Translations under genes and position numbers: made by a program
Source of the DNA: JAVVHE01 sp032249695
Lineage (GTDB): Bacteria; Pseudomonadota; Alphaproteobacteria; Sphingomonadales; Sphingomonadaceae
Assembly: GCA_032249695.1 (NCBI GenBank)
Contig: JAVVHE010000012.1
Span: 30,420 to 94,419, forward strand
Length of the DNA stretch: 64,000 bases
Direction: 5' to 3'
Part shown: positions 27,249 to 35,671 of the stretch, one piece after another
Layout of the letters: each line of letters starts with the position of its first letter
Position numbering within the stretch: the first letter of the stretch is position 1
Notes under the pieces: model-generated
What the model saw: only the letters and a program-made list of their open reading frames with translations
Database searches by the model: none
Told to the model about the DNA's origin: nothing

Positions 27249-28247
27249 ATGATCGCGAGCGGGAACGCCGCACCGGCCGGAGCGGCCGGGGAAGGGATGC
27301 TGGCTGAGTTGACCCGCACGCGCTGGCAGACGGTGAGGGCGCGGGCGGGGGCAGCGCTCGCGTCGCCGCTGGCCGTGACGCTGTCGCGCTGGCTGTCGCC
27401 GGTCGTCGGCGCAGCGATGATCGGCGCGCTGATCTACCAGGCGTCCGATATCGGCTGGAGCACGATTGCCCGGGTCTTCCCGCGCAGCCCGTGGTTTTAT
27501 CTCATCTTCGCTGCAGCCTATATCGGCCCGATCTTCACCGAGATGTCGATCTACAGGAAGCTGTGGCATCTGAACTGGACCGCCGCGCCGATGTTCTTCC
27601 GCAAGCGCGTGATGAACGAGGCGCTGTTCGGCTATTCGGGCGAGGCCTATGCCGTGTTCTGGGCGCGCGCCCGCGGCGTGCCGGGTGCTGCGGCGCTGGC
27701 GGCGGTTCGGGACATCAACATCCTGTCGGCCGCCATCGGCATCCTGTCGACGGTGATGCTTCTCGCGCTGACTCTGTTTCTCGCCGAGGGCGCGCGGCTG
27801 GCCAATGCCGCGGTGGCGTCCTCGGGCCCGGCGGTCGCGGTCGCGCTGATCGTGATGCTCGCGGCGCTGCTGGTCATCGCGCTGAAGCCGCGGCTGTTCA
27901 GCTTGCCGCGCTCCGCGCTCCTCTACGCGTCGGCGGTCCATGCCGGGCGGGTGGTGTTCAGCATCGCGACAACCGTCGGCATGTGGGCGATTGCGCTTCC
28001 CGGCTACAGCTGGGCGCTGTGGCTGACGCTCGCTGCGTGGCGGGCGTTCTTCCAGCGCCTGCCGCTGGTGCCCAACAAGGACTTGCTGTTCGTGAACCTC
28101 GCCATCCTCGCGCTGACCGAACGCGGCGGCAAGGACGTCGCGGCGCTGCTGGCGTCGACCGCCGCACTAACGCTCGCCGCGCACGTCGTCAGCATGGTCG
28201 CCACCTCGCTCGTGCGTTCGCCGACGCGCGCGGTGGAGCTTCGCTGA
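27249..28247 (+). CDS. multi-pass inner-membrane protein, possibly LPG-synthase-TM-like
   Basis: This is a 332-residue protein with about seven or eight hydrophobic segments (for example LSPVVGAAMIGALIYQ, WFYLIFAAAYIGPIF, LLALTLFLA, AVALIVMLAALLVIAL). The pattern is reminiscent of the lysylphosphatidylglycerol-synthase membrane region/UPF0104 proteins that often sit beside glycosyltransferases, but I cannot confirm the family. An internal ATG at 27297, preceded by GGGGAAGGG, may be the true start (MLAELTRTRW). The stop overlaps the next gene (TGATG). It may handle a lipid-linked or exported product of the adjacent transferases. Confidence 0.85.
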   Translation: MIASGNAAPAGAAGEGMLAELTRTRWQTVRARAGAALASPLAVTLSRWLSPVVGAAMIGALIYQASDIGWSTIARVFPRSPWFYLIFAAAYIGPIFTEMSIYRKLWHLNWTAAPMFFRKRVMNEALFGYSGEAYAVFWARARGVPGAAALAAVRDINILSAAIGILSTVMLLALTLFLAEGARLANAAVASSGPAVAVALIVMLAALLVIALKPRLFSLPRSALLYASAVHAGRVVFSIATTVGMWAIALPGYSWALWLTLAAWRAFFQRLPLVPNKDLLFVNLAILALTERGGKDVAALLASTAALTLAAHVVSMVATSLVRSPTRAVELR

Positions 28248-28828
28248 TGCTGACGCTCGCCGTTCTCGCCGCCGCTGCCGCTGCCGCACAGCCCGCGCGC
28301 CCGCTGCCGCTGCGGCCCGCAGCTGCGCATGGCGCGCCGGGCCGATATCCCAGCCTGCCCGAGGTGACGACGAACGATCTTGCGCATTGCGCGGCCGGTC
28401 ACCCGGGGCTTCAGGTGGAGATTACAGGCCTGAAGGCGCGCGACGGAGAAATCCGCATCGAGCTCTACCCCGATCACGATCCCGACTTCCTGTCGGACAA
28501 GGACAAGCTGATCTACGAAGGCAAGACGTTCCGCCGGATCATCTTTCACCCCCCCGCCAGCGGTGCGGTGACCGGTTGCCTGCCCGTGCCCACACCCGGC
28601 CGCTATTCGGTGGCGATCATCCATGATCGAACAGCCGACCGGCATTTCAACTGGCGGCAGGACGGGGTCGCCTTCCCGGGCAACCCGCGGCTCGGCCTTG
28701 GCAAACCCCCTGCGCGCAAGGCATGGGTCACGGTGGGAGAGGGAGTGACCAAGATCGCCGTGACGATGCAATATTACAATGGGTTCCTCAGCATGGGGCC
28801 CGTCAAAGACACCACGGACGACCGTTGA
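28247..28828 (+). CDS. DUF2141 secreted protein
   Basis: This 193-residue protein has a short hydrophobic N-terminus (LTLAVLAAAAAAAQ) that looks like a signal peptide, followed by a beta-rich DUF2141 domain: LQVEITGLKARDGEIRIELY, then YSVAIIHDRTADRHFNW and WVTVGEGVTKIAVTMQYY. The family's function is unknown; members are periplasmic or secreted. The ATG overlaps the previous stop and the 3' end overlaps the GT4 gene (TTGA), so the three are probably co-translated. Confidence 0.85.
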   Translation: MLTLAVLAAAAAAAQPARPLPLRPAAAHGAPGRYPSLPEVTTNDLAHCAAGHPGLQVEITGLKARDGEIRIELYPDHDPDFLSDKDKLIYEGKTFRRIIFHPPASGAVTGCLPVPTPGRYSVAIIHDRTADRHFNWRQDGVAFPGNPRLGLGKPPARKAWVTVGEGVTKIAVTMQYYNGFLSMGPVKDTTDDR

Positions 28829-30006
28829 AGATCGTTGACATCGCGGAATTCTACTCGCCGACCGCGGGTGGGGTGCGGACCTATATCGACCAGAAGCTTG
28901 CTGCCGCCGCGACGCTGGGTGTCGACGTGATCGTCGTCGCGCCGGGCGCGACGGCCTCGACCGAGGAGCGGCACGGCGGTCGCGTGATCTGGGTGCCGTC
29001 GCAGCGGCTGGTGGCGGACGGCAACTACCGGCTGTTCTGGAATTTCCGCCACATCCACGCGATCCTCGACGCCGAGAAGCCCGACGTCATCGAGGCGTCG
29101 TCGCCGTGGACTGCGGCGTGGATTGTCGCGGCGTGGCCCGGCCGCGCGATCAAATCGCTGTTCATGCACAGCGACCCCGTTGCCACCTATCCCTATCGCT
29201 GGTTCGGAAACCTGCTGTCGCAGCGGCGCATCGACCAGCTGTTCGCATGGTTCTGGGCGCATCTGCGCGCGCTCGACAAGCGTTTCGATGCGACGATCGT
29301 GTCAGGCGACTGGCTGGCGCGCCGCCTTTCGGACCGCGGCATGAAGGAACCGCTGGTTGCGCCCCTGGGTGTGGACGTGCGCGCCTTCGATCCGGCGCTG
29401 CGATCGCTCGATCTGCGGCGCGATCTGCTCGCCAAATGCGGGCTGGGCGAGGATGCGACGCTGCTAGTGGGTGTGGGCCGCCATCACCCGGACAAGCGCT
29501 GGCCCTTCCTGATGCGCGCGACGCAGGATCCGCGCGTCGGCCGCCCGATCGGCCTCGTCATCTGCGGCGCGGGACTGAAGCGCGCGGGCGTGTGGGAAGC
29601 TGCGGCAAAGGCGGGGCATGTACACGTGACGGGGCGCGTGCCGCACGAAGCGCTCGCGCGCATCCTTGCGTCGGCCGACGGCCTCGTCCACGGCTCGGCG
29701 GCGGAAACCTTCGGTCTGGCGATCGCCGAGGGCATTGCAAGCGGTTGCCCGATCATCGTCCCGGATGCGGGCGGCGCCTTCGATCTCGCGCGGCCCGGTT
29801 TTGCCGAGATCTACAAGACCGCCGACCACGATTCGGCGGTCGACGCTCTGCGCCGTTTCCTGTCGCGCGATCACGAGGCGATGCGGCAGGCCGCGATCGA
29901 GGCGAAACTGACGACACCGCACGGTCATTTTGAGCGGCTGTTCGGGATTTATCGAGAGCTCGCCGCGCGCGCGGCGCTACGCCACGAGGCTGTCGTAGCG
30001 CACTAG
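28825..30006 (+). CDS. glycosyltransferase family 4
   Basis: This is a 393-residue GT-B glycosyltransferase. The TTG at 28825 overlaps the DUF2141 stop and gives MKIVDIAEFYSPTAGGVRTYI, the usual acceptor-side N-terminus. The C-terminal nucleotide-sugar half has VGVGRHHPDKRW, VTGRVPHEALARIL and ADGLVHGSAAETFGLAIAEG (the E-x7-E region). Its 3' end overlaps the opposing deacetylase gene by 30 bases. Donor sugar is unknown; position suggests a shared glycan or glycolipid pathway with the family 2 enzyme. Confidence 0.92.
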   Translation: MKIVDIAEFYSPTAGGVRTYIDQKLAAAATLGVDVIVVAPGATASTEERHGGRVIWVPSQRLVADGNYRLFWNFRHIHAILDAEKPDVIEASSPWTAAWIVAAWPGRAIKSLFMHSDPVATYPYRWFGNLLSQRRIDQLFAWFWAHLRALDKRFDATIVSGDWLARRLSDRGMKEPLVAPLGVDVRAFDPALRSLDLRRDLLAKCGLGEDATLLVGVGRHHPDKRWPFLMRATQDPRVGRPIGLVICGAGLKRAGVWEAAAKAGHVHVTGRVPHEALARILASADGLVHGSAAETFGLAIAEGIASGCPIIVPDAGGAFDLARPGFAEIYKTADHDSAVDALRRFLSRDHEAMRQAAIEAKLTTPHGHFERLFGIYRELAARAALRHEAVVAH

Positions 30007-30699
30007 CGTGCGGCCACGGCCGAGCGCGGTGATCGCACGGCGGGCTTCGGTCAGCAATTCGGGCGCATCGGTATCGTGCGGGTGGAGCGCCAGCCGCGCC
30101 GTGCGGAACGGTTGCAGCACCGTGGTCGCGATCCGCGACCAGACCAGCGACGACCGGATGCGCCCGCGCGAGCGCGAGGCGTAGCTGATGACCGGATCGC
30201 GGCTCAGCAGCGCGCCGGACGCGGGCGACCAGACGCTGAAATGATCTTCGGCAATCGCAAACCCCTCTGCCGCGAGCGCCGCGCGCGCGCCGGGGCTGTA
30301 GAGCCATGCGGGCGCCACGAACGCGCGCACCTTCTGACCCAGGATGTCCTCCAACAGCGCCCGCCCGTCACGCAGGCGCTGGCGCGCGGCGGCGTGCGTC
30401 AGCCCGGAAAACTCACCCTCGCCCGCCGTCATATGGCGCGCGCGCCAGCTGGCGGGCGCATCGTCGCGGTGGCTCCAGCCGTGCAGCAGCATCTCCACGC
30501 CCGCCGCTGCGCGCGCGCGCAGCCATGCCTGGAACCCCCGATCGCGGCCGATATGATGCTCGCCGTGGAACTCGGGCACGACCAGCATCGCCCACGCTGC
30601 ATCGCGCCCGCACGTTTCGGCCAGCAGCGCTTCCAGCACCCCGATGCGGCGGTTGTGCGCGGGGGTGACGTCGTGGATCGAAAGGATCAGGCGGCGCAC
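29977..30699 (-). CDS. DUF2334 / polysaccharide-deacetylase-like protein
   Basis: This 240-residue protein is of the deacetylase (NodB-like) fold. It begins VRRLILSIHDVTPAH, where the His-Asp pair is the metal/catalytic motif, then has MLLHGWSHRDDAP (second metal motif) and FVAPAWLYSPGARAAL. I chose the GTG at 30699 because GGAAGAG precedes it by a few bases; a longer frame to 30780 is low-quality sequence. It lies tail-to-tail with the GT4 gene and may act on the same glycan. Substrate unknown. Confidence 0.88.
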   Translation of the reverse strand: MRRLILSIHDVTPAHNRRIGVLEALLAETCGRDAAWAMLVVPEFHGEHHIGRDRGFQAWLRARAAAGVEMLLHGWSHRDDAPASWRARHMTAGEGEFSGLTHAAARQRLRDGRALLEDILGQKVRAFVAPAWLYSPGARAALAAEGFAIAEDHFSVWSPASGALLSRDPVISYASRSRGRIRSSLVWSRIATTVLQPFRTARLALHPHDTDAPELLTEARRAITALGRGRTLVRYDSLVA

Positions 30700-30778
30700 G
30701 GCTCTTCCAACTAGGCGCCGCGCTGGCCTATGCGCGCGGCACGCCCCACCTAGTGCCGAAACGCCGTCCGGAGAACCC

Positions 30779-31963
30779 ATGCCTGCCGAACCGATCTATA
30801 TCCTTGCAGCCAAGCGCACGCCGATGGGCGGCTTTCAGGGCGAGCTTGCGGGCCTGTCGGCGCCCGAGCTTGGGGCAGCGGCGATCCGCGCCGCGCTTGC
30901 AGAGGCTGGCGTGCCGGGCGATCGCGTCGATGGCGGGCTGATGGGCTGCGTGCTTCCGGCGGGACAGGGCCAGGCGCCGGCGCGCCAGGCGGTGCTGAAG
31001 GCAGGTCTGCCCGAGGCGGTCCCCTGCGTCACCATCAACAAGATGTGCGGATCGGGGATGAAGGCGGTGATGGATGCCACCGACCAGATCGCCGCGGGTT
31101 CGGCCGACATGCTGATCGCGGGCGGCATGGAGAGCATGACGAACGCCCCCTACCTGCTGCCCAAGGCGCGCGGCGGCTACCGCATGGGTCACGGCGCGGT
31201 CGTCGACTCGATGTTCCTCGACGGGCTGGAGGACGCCTACGACAAGGGCCGCCTGATGGGCACCTTCGCCGAGGACACCGCGCGCGACTACCAGTTCACG
31301 CGGGGGGAGCAGGACGAGTACGCGATCCGCAGCCTGACGCGCGCGCAGGACGCGATCACCAGCGGCGCTTTCGCCACCGAGGTGACGCCGGTCGTCGTGC
31401 CGGGGCGCGGCGGAGAGACAACGGTCAGCATCGACGAGCAGCCCGGCAAGGCCAAGCGCGACAAGATCCCGACGCTGAAGCCCGCCTTCGCGAAGGACGG
31501 CACGGTGACTGCGGCCAACAGTTCGTCGATCAGCGACGGCGCTGCTGCGCTGGTGCTGGCGCGCGCTTCGGCGGCAGAGAGTCTCGGCGCCAGGCCGATC
31601 GCCCGCATCGTCGGCCACGCGACCTACGCGGCGAAGCCCAGCCAGTTCTGCACCGCTCCCATCGGCGCGATCCAAAAGCTCTACGCCCGGACCGGCTGGA
31701 GCGCGGCCGACGTCGATCTGTTCGAGGTGAACGAGGCGTTCGCCGTCGTCGCGATGGCTGCGATCCGCGACCTGCGGCTCGATCCCGGCCAAGTCAACGT
31801 CAACGGCGGCGCCACCGCGCTGGGCCACCCGATCGGCGCCAGCGGCGCGCGCATTCTTGTGACGCTGCTCCACTCGCTGAAGGCGCGCGGCGGCAAACGC
31901 GGCATTGCCAGCCTCTGCATCGGCGGGGGCGAGGCAACCGCGGTCGCGGTGGAGCTGGTTTGA
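30779..31963 (+). CDS. acetyl-CoA acetyltransferase (thiolase)
   Basis: This is a 394-residue thiolase that condenses or cleaves acyl-CoA, probably acetoacetyl-CoA formation (phbA/atoB type). The ATG at 30779 follows GGAG. Motifs seen are INKMCGSGMKAV with nucleophile Cys90, the GGMESMTNAPYLL loop, NEAFA, GGATALGHPIGASGARI with the catalytic His, and CIGGGEATAV with the second Cys. It may feed butyryl-CoA or hydroxyalkanoate metabolism, like the 3-hydroxyacyl-CoA dehydrogenase at 60005. Confidence 0.95.
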   Translation: MPAEPIYILAAKRTPMGGFQGELAGLSAPELGAAAIRAALAEAGVPGDRVDGGLMGCVLPAGQGQAPARQAVLKAGLPEAVPCVTINKMCGSGMKAVMDATDQIAAGSADMLIAGGMESMTNAPYLLPKARGGYRMGHGAVVDSMFLDGLEDAYDKGRLMGTFAEDTARDYQFTRGEQDEYAIRSLTRAQDAITSGAFATEVTPVVVPGRGGETTVSIDEQPGKAKRDKIPTLKPAFAKDGTVTAANSSSISDGAAALVLARASAAESLGARPIARIVGHATYAAKPSQFCTAPIGAIQKLYARTGWSAADVDLFEVNEAFAVVAMAAIRDLRLDPGQVNVNGGATALGHPIGASGARILVTLLHSLKARGGKRGIASLCIGGGEATAVAVELV

Positions 31964-32922
31964 GGATCGCGCGCGCGCTCGCTGCGGCGGCGGCGCTGGC
32001 GCTGCTCGCGGCAGCCCGCCCGCTGCCCGAAACGGCAGCGGGGCTGACCGCGCGGCCCGTCCCGCTCGATCCGCAGGACCCTGCGCGCGACCGCGTCGGC
32101 CGTCTGCGCTATGTCGGCGGCATCGCGCTCGCATCGAGTGACCGCCGCTTCGGTGGGCTGTCGGGAATGCGCTTCCTGCCCGATGGCCGCCTGCTGGCAA
32201 TCAGCGACAGCGGCGACTGGTTGACGCTGGCGCTCGACGAGCCCGGCGGGCGGCTGACGGGAGCGCACGGGCTCAGCATCCGCCATATGGAGGGGATCGA
32301 CGGCGCGCCGCTGCTGGGCAAGACGATGTCCGATGCGGAGGCGCTGGAGATCGAGCCCGACGGCACGCGGCTGGTGGCGTTCGAGCGGCGGCACCGGGTT
32401 TTGGCCTACCCAGCGGACGGCGGCGCGCCCAATCTGGTGCCGTTCCCCGATCCGGCATGGCTCGCCAGCCTGCCGGTGAATGGGGGGCTGGAAGCAATGG
32501 CGCGGGTGGGAGGCTTGCGCGTCTTCCTGTCCGAAGACACCGGCGCGGACGGCGTCAACGCGGTGCTGTGGCCCGTCGGCCGCTCCACCGGCTATGGCCG
32601 GACGATCTACCAGGCGCCCTTGGGCTACAAGCCGACCGACGCAATTGCGCTCGACGACCGGACGATGCTTGTCCTCAACCGGCGGTTCACGATCAGCGAC
32701 GGCATGTCGGCGGTGCTGACGCGCGTGGCGGTCGATCCGATGCGGATGACGCTCAGCAAGCCCGAGACGGTGGCCGAGCTCGTGCCGCCGGTCAGCGTCG
32801 ACAATATGGAAGCGATCACGCTGAAGCGCGAAGGCGGGCGCGTGTTCGTCTATCTGGCGAGCGACGACAATTTCTCGCCACTCCAGCGCACGCTGCTGCT
32901 GAAGTTCGAACTGCTGCCCTGA
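31960..32922 (+). CDS. secreted esterase-like activity of phytase family protein
   Basis: This is a 320-residue protein of the family named for an esterase-like activity of phytase (beta-propeller-like). The TTG at 31960 overlaps the thiolase stop, follows GGTGGAG, and gives the signal-like MRIARALAAAAALALLAAA. Typical features are FGGLSGMRFLPDGRLLAISD, ALEIEPDG, NGGLEAMA and VDNMEAITL. It is probably exported to the periplasm. Actual substrate is not known. Confidence 0.85.
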   Translation: MRIARALAAAAALALLAAARPLPETAAGLTARPVPLDPQDPARDRVGRLRYVGGIALASSDRRFGGLSGMRFLPDGRLLAISDSGDWLTLALDEPGGRLTGAHGLSIRHMEGIDGAPLLGKTMSDAEALEIEPDGTRLVAFERRHRVLAYPADGGAPNLVPFPDPAWLASLPVNGGLEAMARVGGLRVFLSEDTGADGVNAVLWPVGRSTGYGRTIYQAPLGYKPTDAIALDDRTMLVLNRRFTISDGMSAVLTRVAVDPMRMTLSKPETVAELVPPVSVDNMEAITLKREGGRVFVYLASDDNFSPLQRTLLLKFELLP

Positions 32923-33352
32923 GCGCCTGATGCGCGGGCAGAGGCGCGCGTCGAATATCGTCTGCGCGGACAGGACGCGCCACGCGCCCCTGTGCTGAGA
33001 AAGACCGAGGATAAGCCGCGCTTCGGTCGCTCCGTCCGGGGCGGTCCGGATGGCGGGCGGCGCCGCCGTCACGCCCGTCGCACGGAAATCGGCGATCACG
33101 GGCAGGGTGCGATCGCCAAGCGCCGGCGCAGAGAAGAAGCAAGTCTCCGCGACAAAGCCCTCAAAGATCGTCGCCCGGACGCGCGCGTGGCGGGCCCGGT
33201 GACCGTCCCGATCGAAGCGACGGCCAAGCTCGTCCACGAACGTGCTGTCCGGCCCGACGCCAAGCGCGCCGAGCATTGGGGTCGGTCCGCTGCCAGGCGC
33301 GGGTCGGCGCGTCCAAGACAGCGGCAGCGATCTGCGCGCCGTCTGTCAGGTT
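32923..33352 (-). pseudogene. 430-base region downstream of rpmB with an apparently frameshifted minus-strand ORF
   Basis: No intact gene fits here. On the minus strand, directly after rpmB, one frame reads TDGAQIAAAVLDAPTRAWQ and then becomes poor. At about 33276 the adjacent frame takes over with MLGALGVGPDSTFVDELGRR and continues well-composed (LPVIADFRATGVTAAPP, SQHRGAWRVLSAQTIFDA) to about 32930. There it runs without a stop into the antisense of the phytase-like gene. This pattern suggests a small gene broken by a frameshift and lacking its stop, but sequencing error or chance cannot be excluded. I do not recognise a family. Confidence 0.35.
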
Positions 33353-33652
33353 TCAGGCCGCTGCGGCCGCCGGCGCCTGCTTCTTCTCGATCTCGCGCTT
33401 CAGGCGGCGCGCCTTCAGCGACAGCTTGGTGTCCGCGGTCTTCAGCAGCCACGCGTCAAGCCCGCCGACATGCTCCACCGAGCGCAGGCCGTTCGTGCTG
33501 ACGCGCAGCCGCACCGCGCGGCCAAGCGAATCCGAAAGCAGCGTCACATTCTGCAAATTGGGCAGGAAGGTGCGCTTGGTCTTGTTGTTGGCGTGGGACA
33601 CATTGTGGCCAACCTGACGGCCCTTGCCGGTCAGTTCGCAAATCCGGGACAT
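33353..33652 (-). CDS. rpmB: 50S ribosomal protein L28
   Basis: L28 is a component of the large ribosomal subunit. The 99-residue product begins MSRICELTGKGRQVGHNVSHANNK, contains RTFLPNLQNVTLLS and RVSTNGLRSVEHVGG, all typical of L28, and ends in KKQAPAAAAA. I chose the ATG at 33652; the open frame upstream is not L28-like. It stands alone on the minus strand. Confidence 0.97.
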   Translation of the reverse strand: MSRICELTGKGRQVGHNVSHANNKTKRTFLPNLQNVTLLSDSLGRAVRLRVSTNGLRSVEHVGGLDAWLLKTADTKLSLKARRLKREIEKKQAPAAAAA

Positions 33653-33940
33653 CGTTCTGATCCAAAGCTGTTCGGGCGCACGAGGGTCTGCCCCGGGCGC
33701 GGGCGGTCGCAAGCCGCAGCGCATAGCCGCAACGGCGCATGACGGTCAACGGCTGCGGAAGATCATCAAGCCGCGCCGCGACCTCCGCGGCGAGCGCCGC
33801 TGCCAAGCGCTCCCGCGTCGCAGCGCGCAGGGGCGCGGGCGCCGCACGGGGCGTCCTTCGGCCGGGCCAGGCAGGAAACCCGGCCGCCGCTCAAGCGTAA
33901 CACCAGCGTCAGTGCTGATCGGTTCAAGGAGTCCGCGTTC
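33653..33940. other. spacer between rpmB and the Arg-rich protein gene
   Basis: These 288 bases should contain the divergent promoters of rpmB (minus) and the plus-strand gene at 33941. A minus-strand frame just upstream of rpmB (about 33900 to 33640) reads ERLAAALAAEVAARLDDLPQ and MRRCGYALRLATARARGR, which looks protein-like, but it has only a TTG start and runs into rpmB in another frame. I do not call it. AAGGAG at 33926-33931 is the ribosome site of the next gene. Confidence 0.4.
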
Positions 33941-34195
33941 ATGCTGCGACATCTGGTAATCGCCGCTGCCGGCCTGTTGGCGGTCGGCACCATGGAAGCG
34001 CAGGCCGCACCGCCGCCCTGGGCGCCCGCCTACGGCTACCGCGCGCACGAAGCGCGCCGCGAATGGCGCGCCGAGCGCCGGTTCGAGCGCCGCCTGGCGC
34101 GCCGCGAGGCCCGCCGCGACTGGCGCGCCCGCCGCGCCTACGCCTACCGAGCGCGCTGCCACATCAACCGTTTCGGCGTCCGCATCTGCCGTTAG
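33941..34195 (+). CDS. small Arg-rich secreted protein, unknown function
   Basis: This 84-residue protein has a clear signal peptide (MLRHLVIAAAGLLAVGTMEAQA, cleavage after AQA about residue 22). The mature part is extremely basic: roughly twenty Arg residues in ARREWRAERRFERRLARR-like runs. It ends in a two-cysteine tail CHINRFGVRIC. AAGGAG at 33926-33931 is a good ribosome site nine bases before the ATG. I do not recognise a family. Such exported Arg-rich proteins might bind acidic surface polymers; that is inference. Confidence 0.8.
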   Translation: MLRHLVIAAAGLLAVGTMEAQAAPPPWAPAYGYRAHEARREWRAERRFERRLARREARRDWRARRAYAYRARCHINRFGVRICR

Positions 34196-34241
34196 CCCAG
34201 CCCTTCCGCGCGACAGGCTGGCAAGGTAAGGAGGCCGAGCA

Positions 34242-34667
34242 ATGCCCGGCCGGATCGATCTTGAAACCCTGAGTGCCGATAAGGGCGTGCGGATCACCGA
34301 GCAGCGGCGGGTGATCGCTCGCGTCATCTCCGATTCGAGCGATCATCCGGATGTCGAGGAACTGCATCGCCGCGCGGTCGCGCTCGATCCTCGCATCTCG
34401 ATTGCGACGGTCTACCGGACCGTGAAGCTGTTCGAGGATGAGGGCATCCTTGAGCGGCGCGAGTTCAAGGGCGGCCGCACGCGCTATGAGCCGACGACTG
34501 AGGAGCATCACGACCACCTGATCGATATCGAGAGCGGCCAGGTGATCGAGTTCAACGATGATGCGCTTGAGGAACTGCAGCGCGTCATCGCCGAGCGGCT
34601 GGGCTACCGGCTCGTAGACCACCGGATGGAGCTTTACGGGGTGCCGCTGAAGCGCGAGGGCACGTGA
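34242..34667 (+). CDS. fur: ferric uptake regulator Fur
   Basis: Fur is an iron-responsive DNA-binding repressor. The 141-residue product has the winged-helix N-terminus (RITEQRRVIARVI, ISIATVYRTVKLFEDEGIL), the metal region EEHHDHLIDIESGQVIEF and a C-terminal dimerisation domain. The CxxC zinc-site cysteines found in many Fur proteins are absent, as in other alphaproteobacterial members. AAGGAGG at 34228-34234 is a near-perfect Shine-Dalgarno, and the 3' end overlaps the next gene (GTGA). Confidence 0.93.
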   Translation: MPGRIDLETLSADKGVRITEQRRVIARVISDSSDHPDVEELHRRAVALDPRISIATVYRTVKLFEDEGILERREFKGGRTRYEPTTEEHHDHLIDIESGQVIEFNDDALEELQRVIAERLGYRLVDHRMELYGVPLKREGT

Positions 34668-35539
34668 AACCGCCCAAGCTCCGGCTGCGCCTCGGTTCGC
34701 GCAAGCGGCGGCTCGGACTGAAGCCCGTCCGCCCGCCGCGCAAGAAGCGCTGGGCGGTTGCGCGCAAGCTCGGCGCGATCAGCGCAGCGGGCGCGTTCAT
34801 CATCCCGGCGCAGGCGATGGTGAAGGGTGTTGCGCCCAAATCGCGCTCGCGACTGCCGATTCTGTTCCACCGGCTGACCTGCCAGTCGCTCGGCATCAAG
34901 GTGCGGCTGCATGGGACACCGCTGCCGCGCGGCGCGGTTCTGTTCGTGTCGAACCACCTCAGCTGGAGCGACATTCCCGTGCTCGGCTCGAAGCTGGCGG
35001 CGAGCTTCGTGTCGAAGGCCGAGGTCGGCGGCTGGGGCATTCTCGGCTATCTTAGCCGCCTCGACGATACGATCTACGTCGAGCGCCAGCGCCGTCAGGC
35101 GGCCGGCGAGCAGCGCGACGCCATATCCAACCGGCTTGCTGCCGGCGGGCGCGTGATCCTGTTTCCGGAAGGCACCAATTCGGACGGCACGCGCGTGCTG
35201 CCGTTCAAGTCGTCGCTGTTCTCGGTGCTCGAGGGGCCGGGTTCGGAGGACTTCCTCGTCCAGCCCGTCAGCCTCGCCTACACGCGCGTGAACGGGGTGC
35301 CCGTCACGCGCGCGATGCTGCCGCAGCTGGCGTGGGTGGGCGAGGTTGAGCTCAGCCCGCACATCGCCGATTTCATGCGGCTCGGCGCGATCACCGCCGA
35401 GATCCTGGTTCACCCGCCGCTGCGCCGATCGGACTTCCCCAGCCGCAAGGAACTGGCGCGCGTCGCGCAGGAGATCGTCGCCAACGGCTATGCCCAACTG
35501 ATGCGCGGCGACTATGGGGACGCGGCGCGCGCGGCCTAG
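34664..35539 (+). CDS. 1-acyl-sn-glycerol-3-phosphate acyltransferase (PlsC family)
   Basis: This is a 291-residue acyltransferase for phospholipid synthesis. It has the HX4D motif in NHLSWSDIPVLG and the phosphate-binding motif FPEGTNSDG. The N-terminus is very basic (KLRLRLGSRKRRLGLK), followed by a hydrophobic stretch GAISAAGAFIIPA. The GTG start overlaps the fur stop, so it is cotranscribed with fur. It may acylate lysophosphatidate or a related lipid; several paralogs usually exist. Confidence 0.92.
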   Translation: MKPPKLRLRLGSRKRRLGLKPVRPPRKKRWAVARKLGAISAAGAFIIPAQAMVKGVAPKSRSRLPILFHRLTCQSLGIKVRLHGTPLPRGAVLFVSNHLSWSDIPVLGSKLAASFVSKAEVGGWGILGYLSRLDDTIYVERQRRQAAGEQRDAISNRLAAGGRVILFPEGTNSDGTRVLPFKSSLFSVLEGPGSEDFLVQPVSLAYTRVNGVPVTRAMLPQLAWVGEVELSPHIADFMRLGAITAEILVHPPLRRSDFPSRKELARVAQEIVANGYAQLMRGDYGDAARAA

Positions 35540-35671
35540 CGGCGCGGCGGTCAGCCGCTAGCGTCGTTCGCCGGCGGCGGCACGCTCGCTGGCGGGGCCG
35601 AGCGCGGCCTGCTAGCGCGCGCTGAGGATGCCGGGCTTTGGCTTCGTCGGCCCGCGCGCTATCTGCGCCCG

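Noticed and set aside
31681..33276. A single 531-residue minus-strand protein
   Set aside because: Its last three quarters are antisense to the phytase-esterase-like gene. Only the first part (33276 to about 32930) looks coding, so I list that part as a probable broken gene instead.
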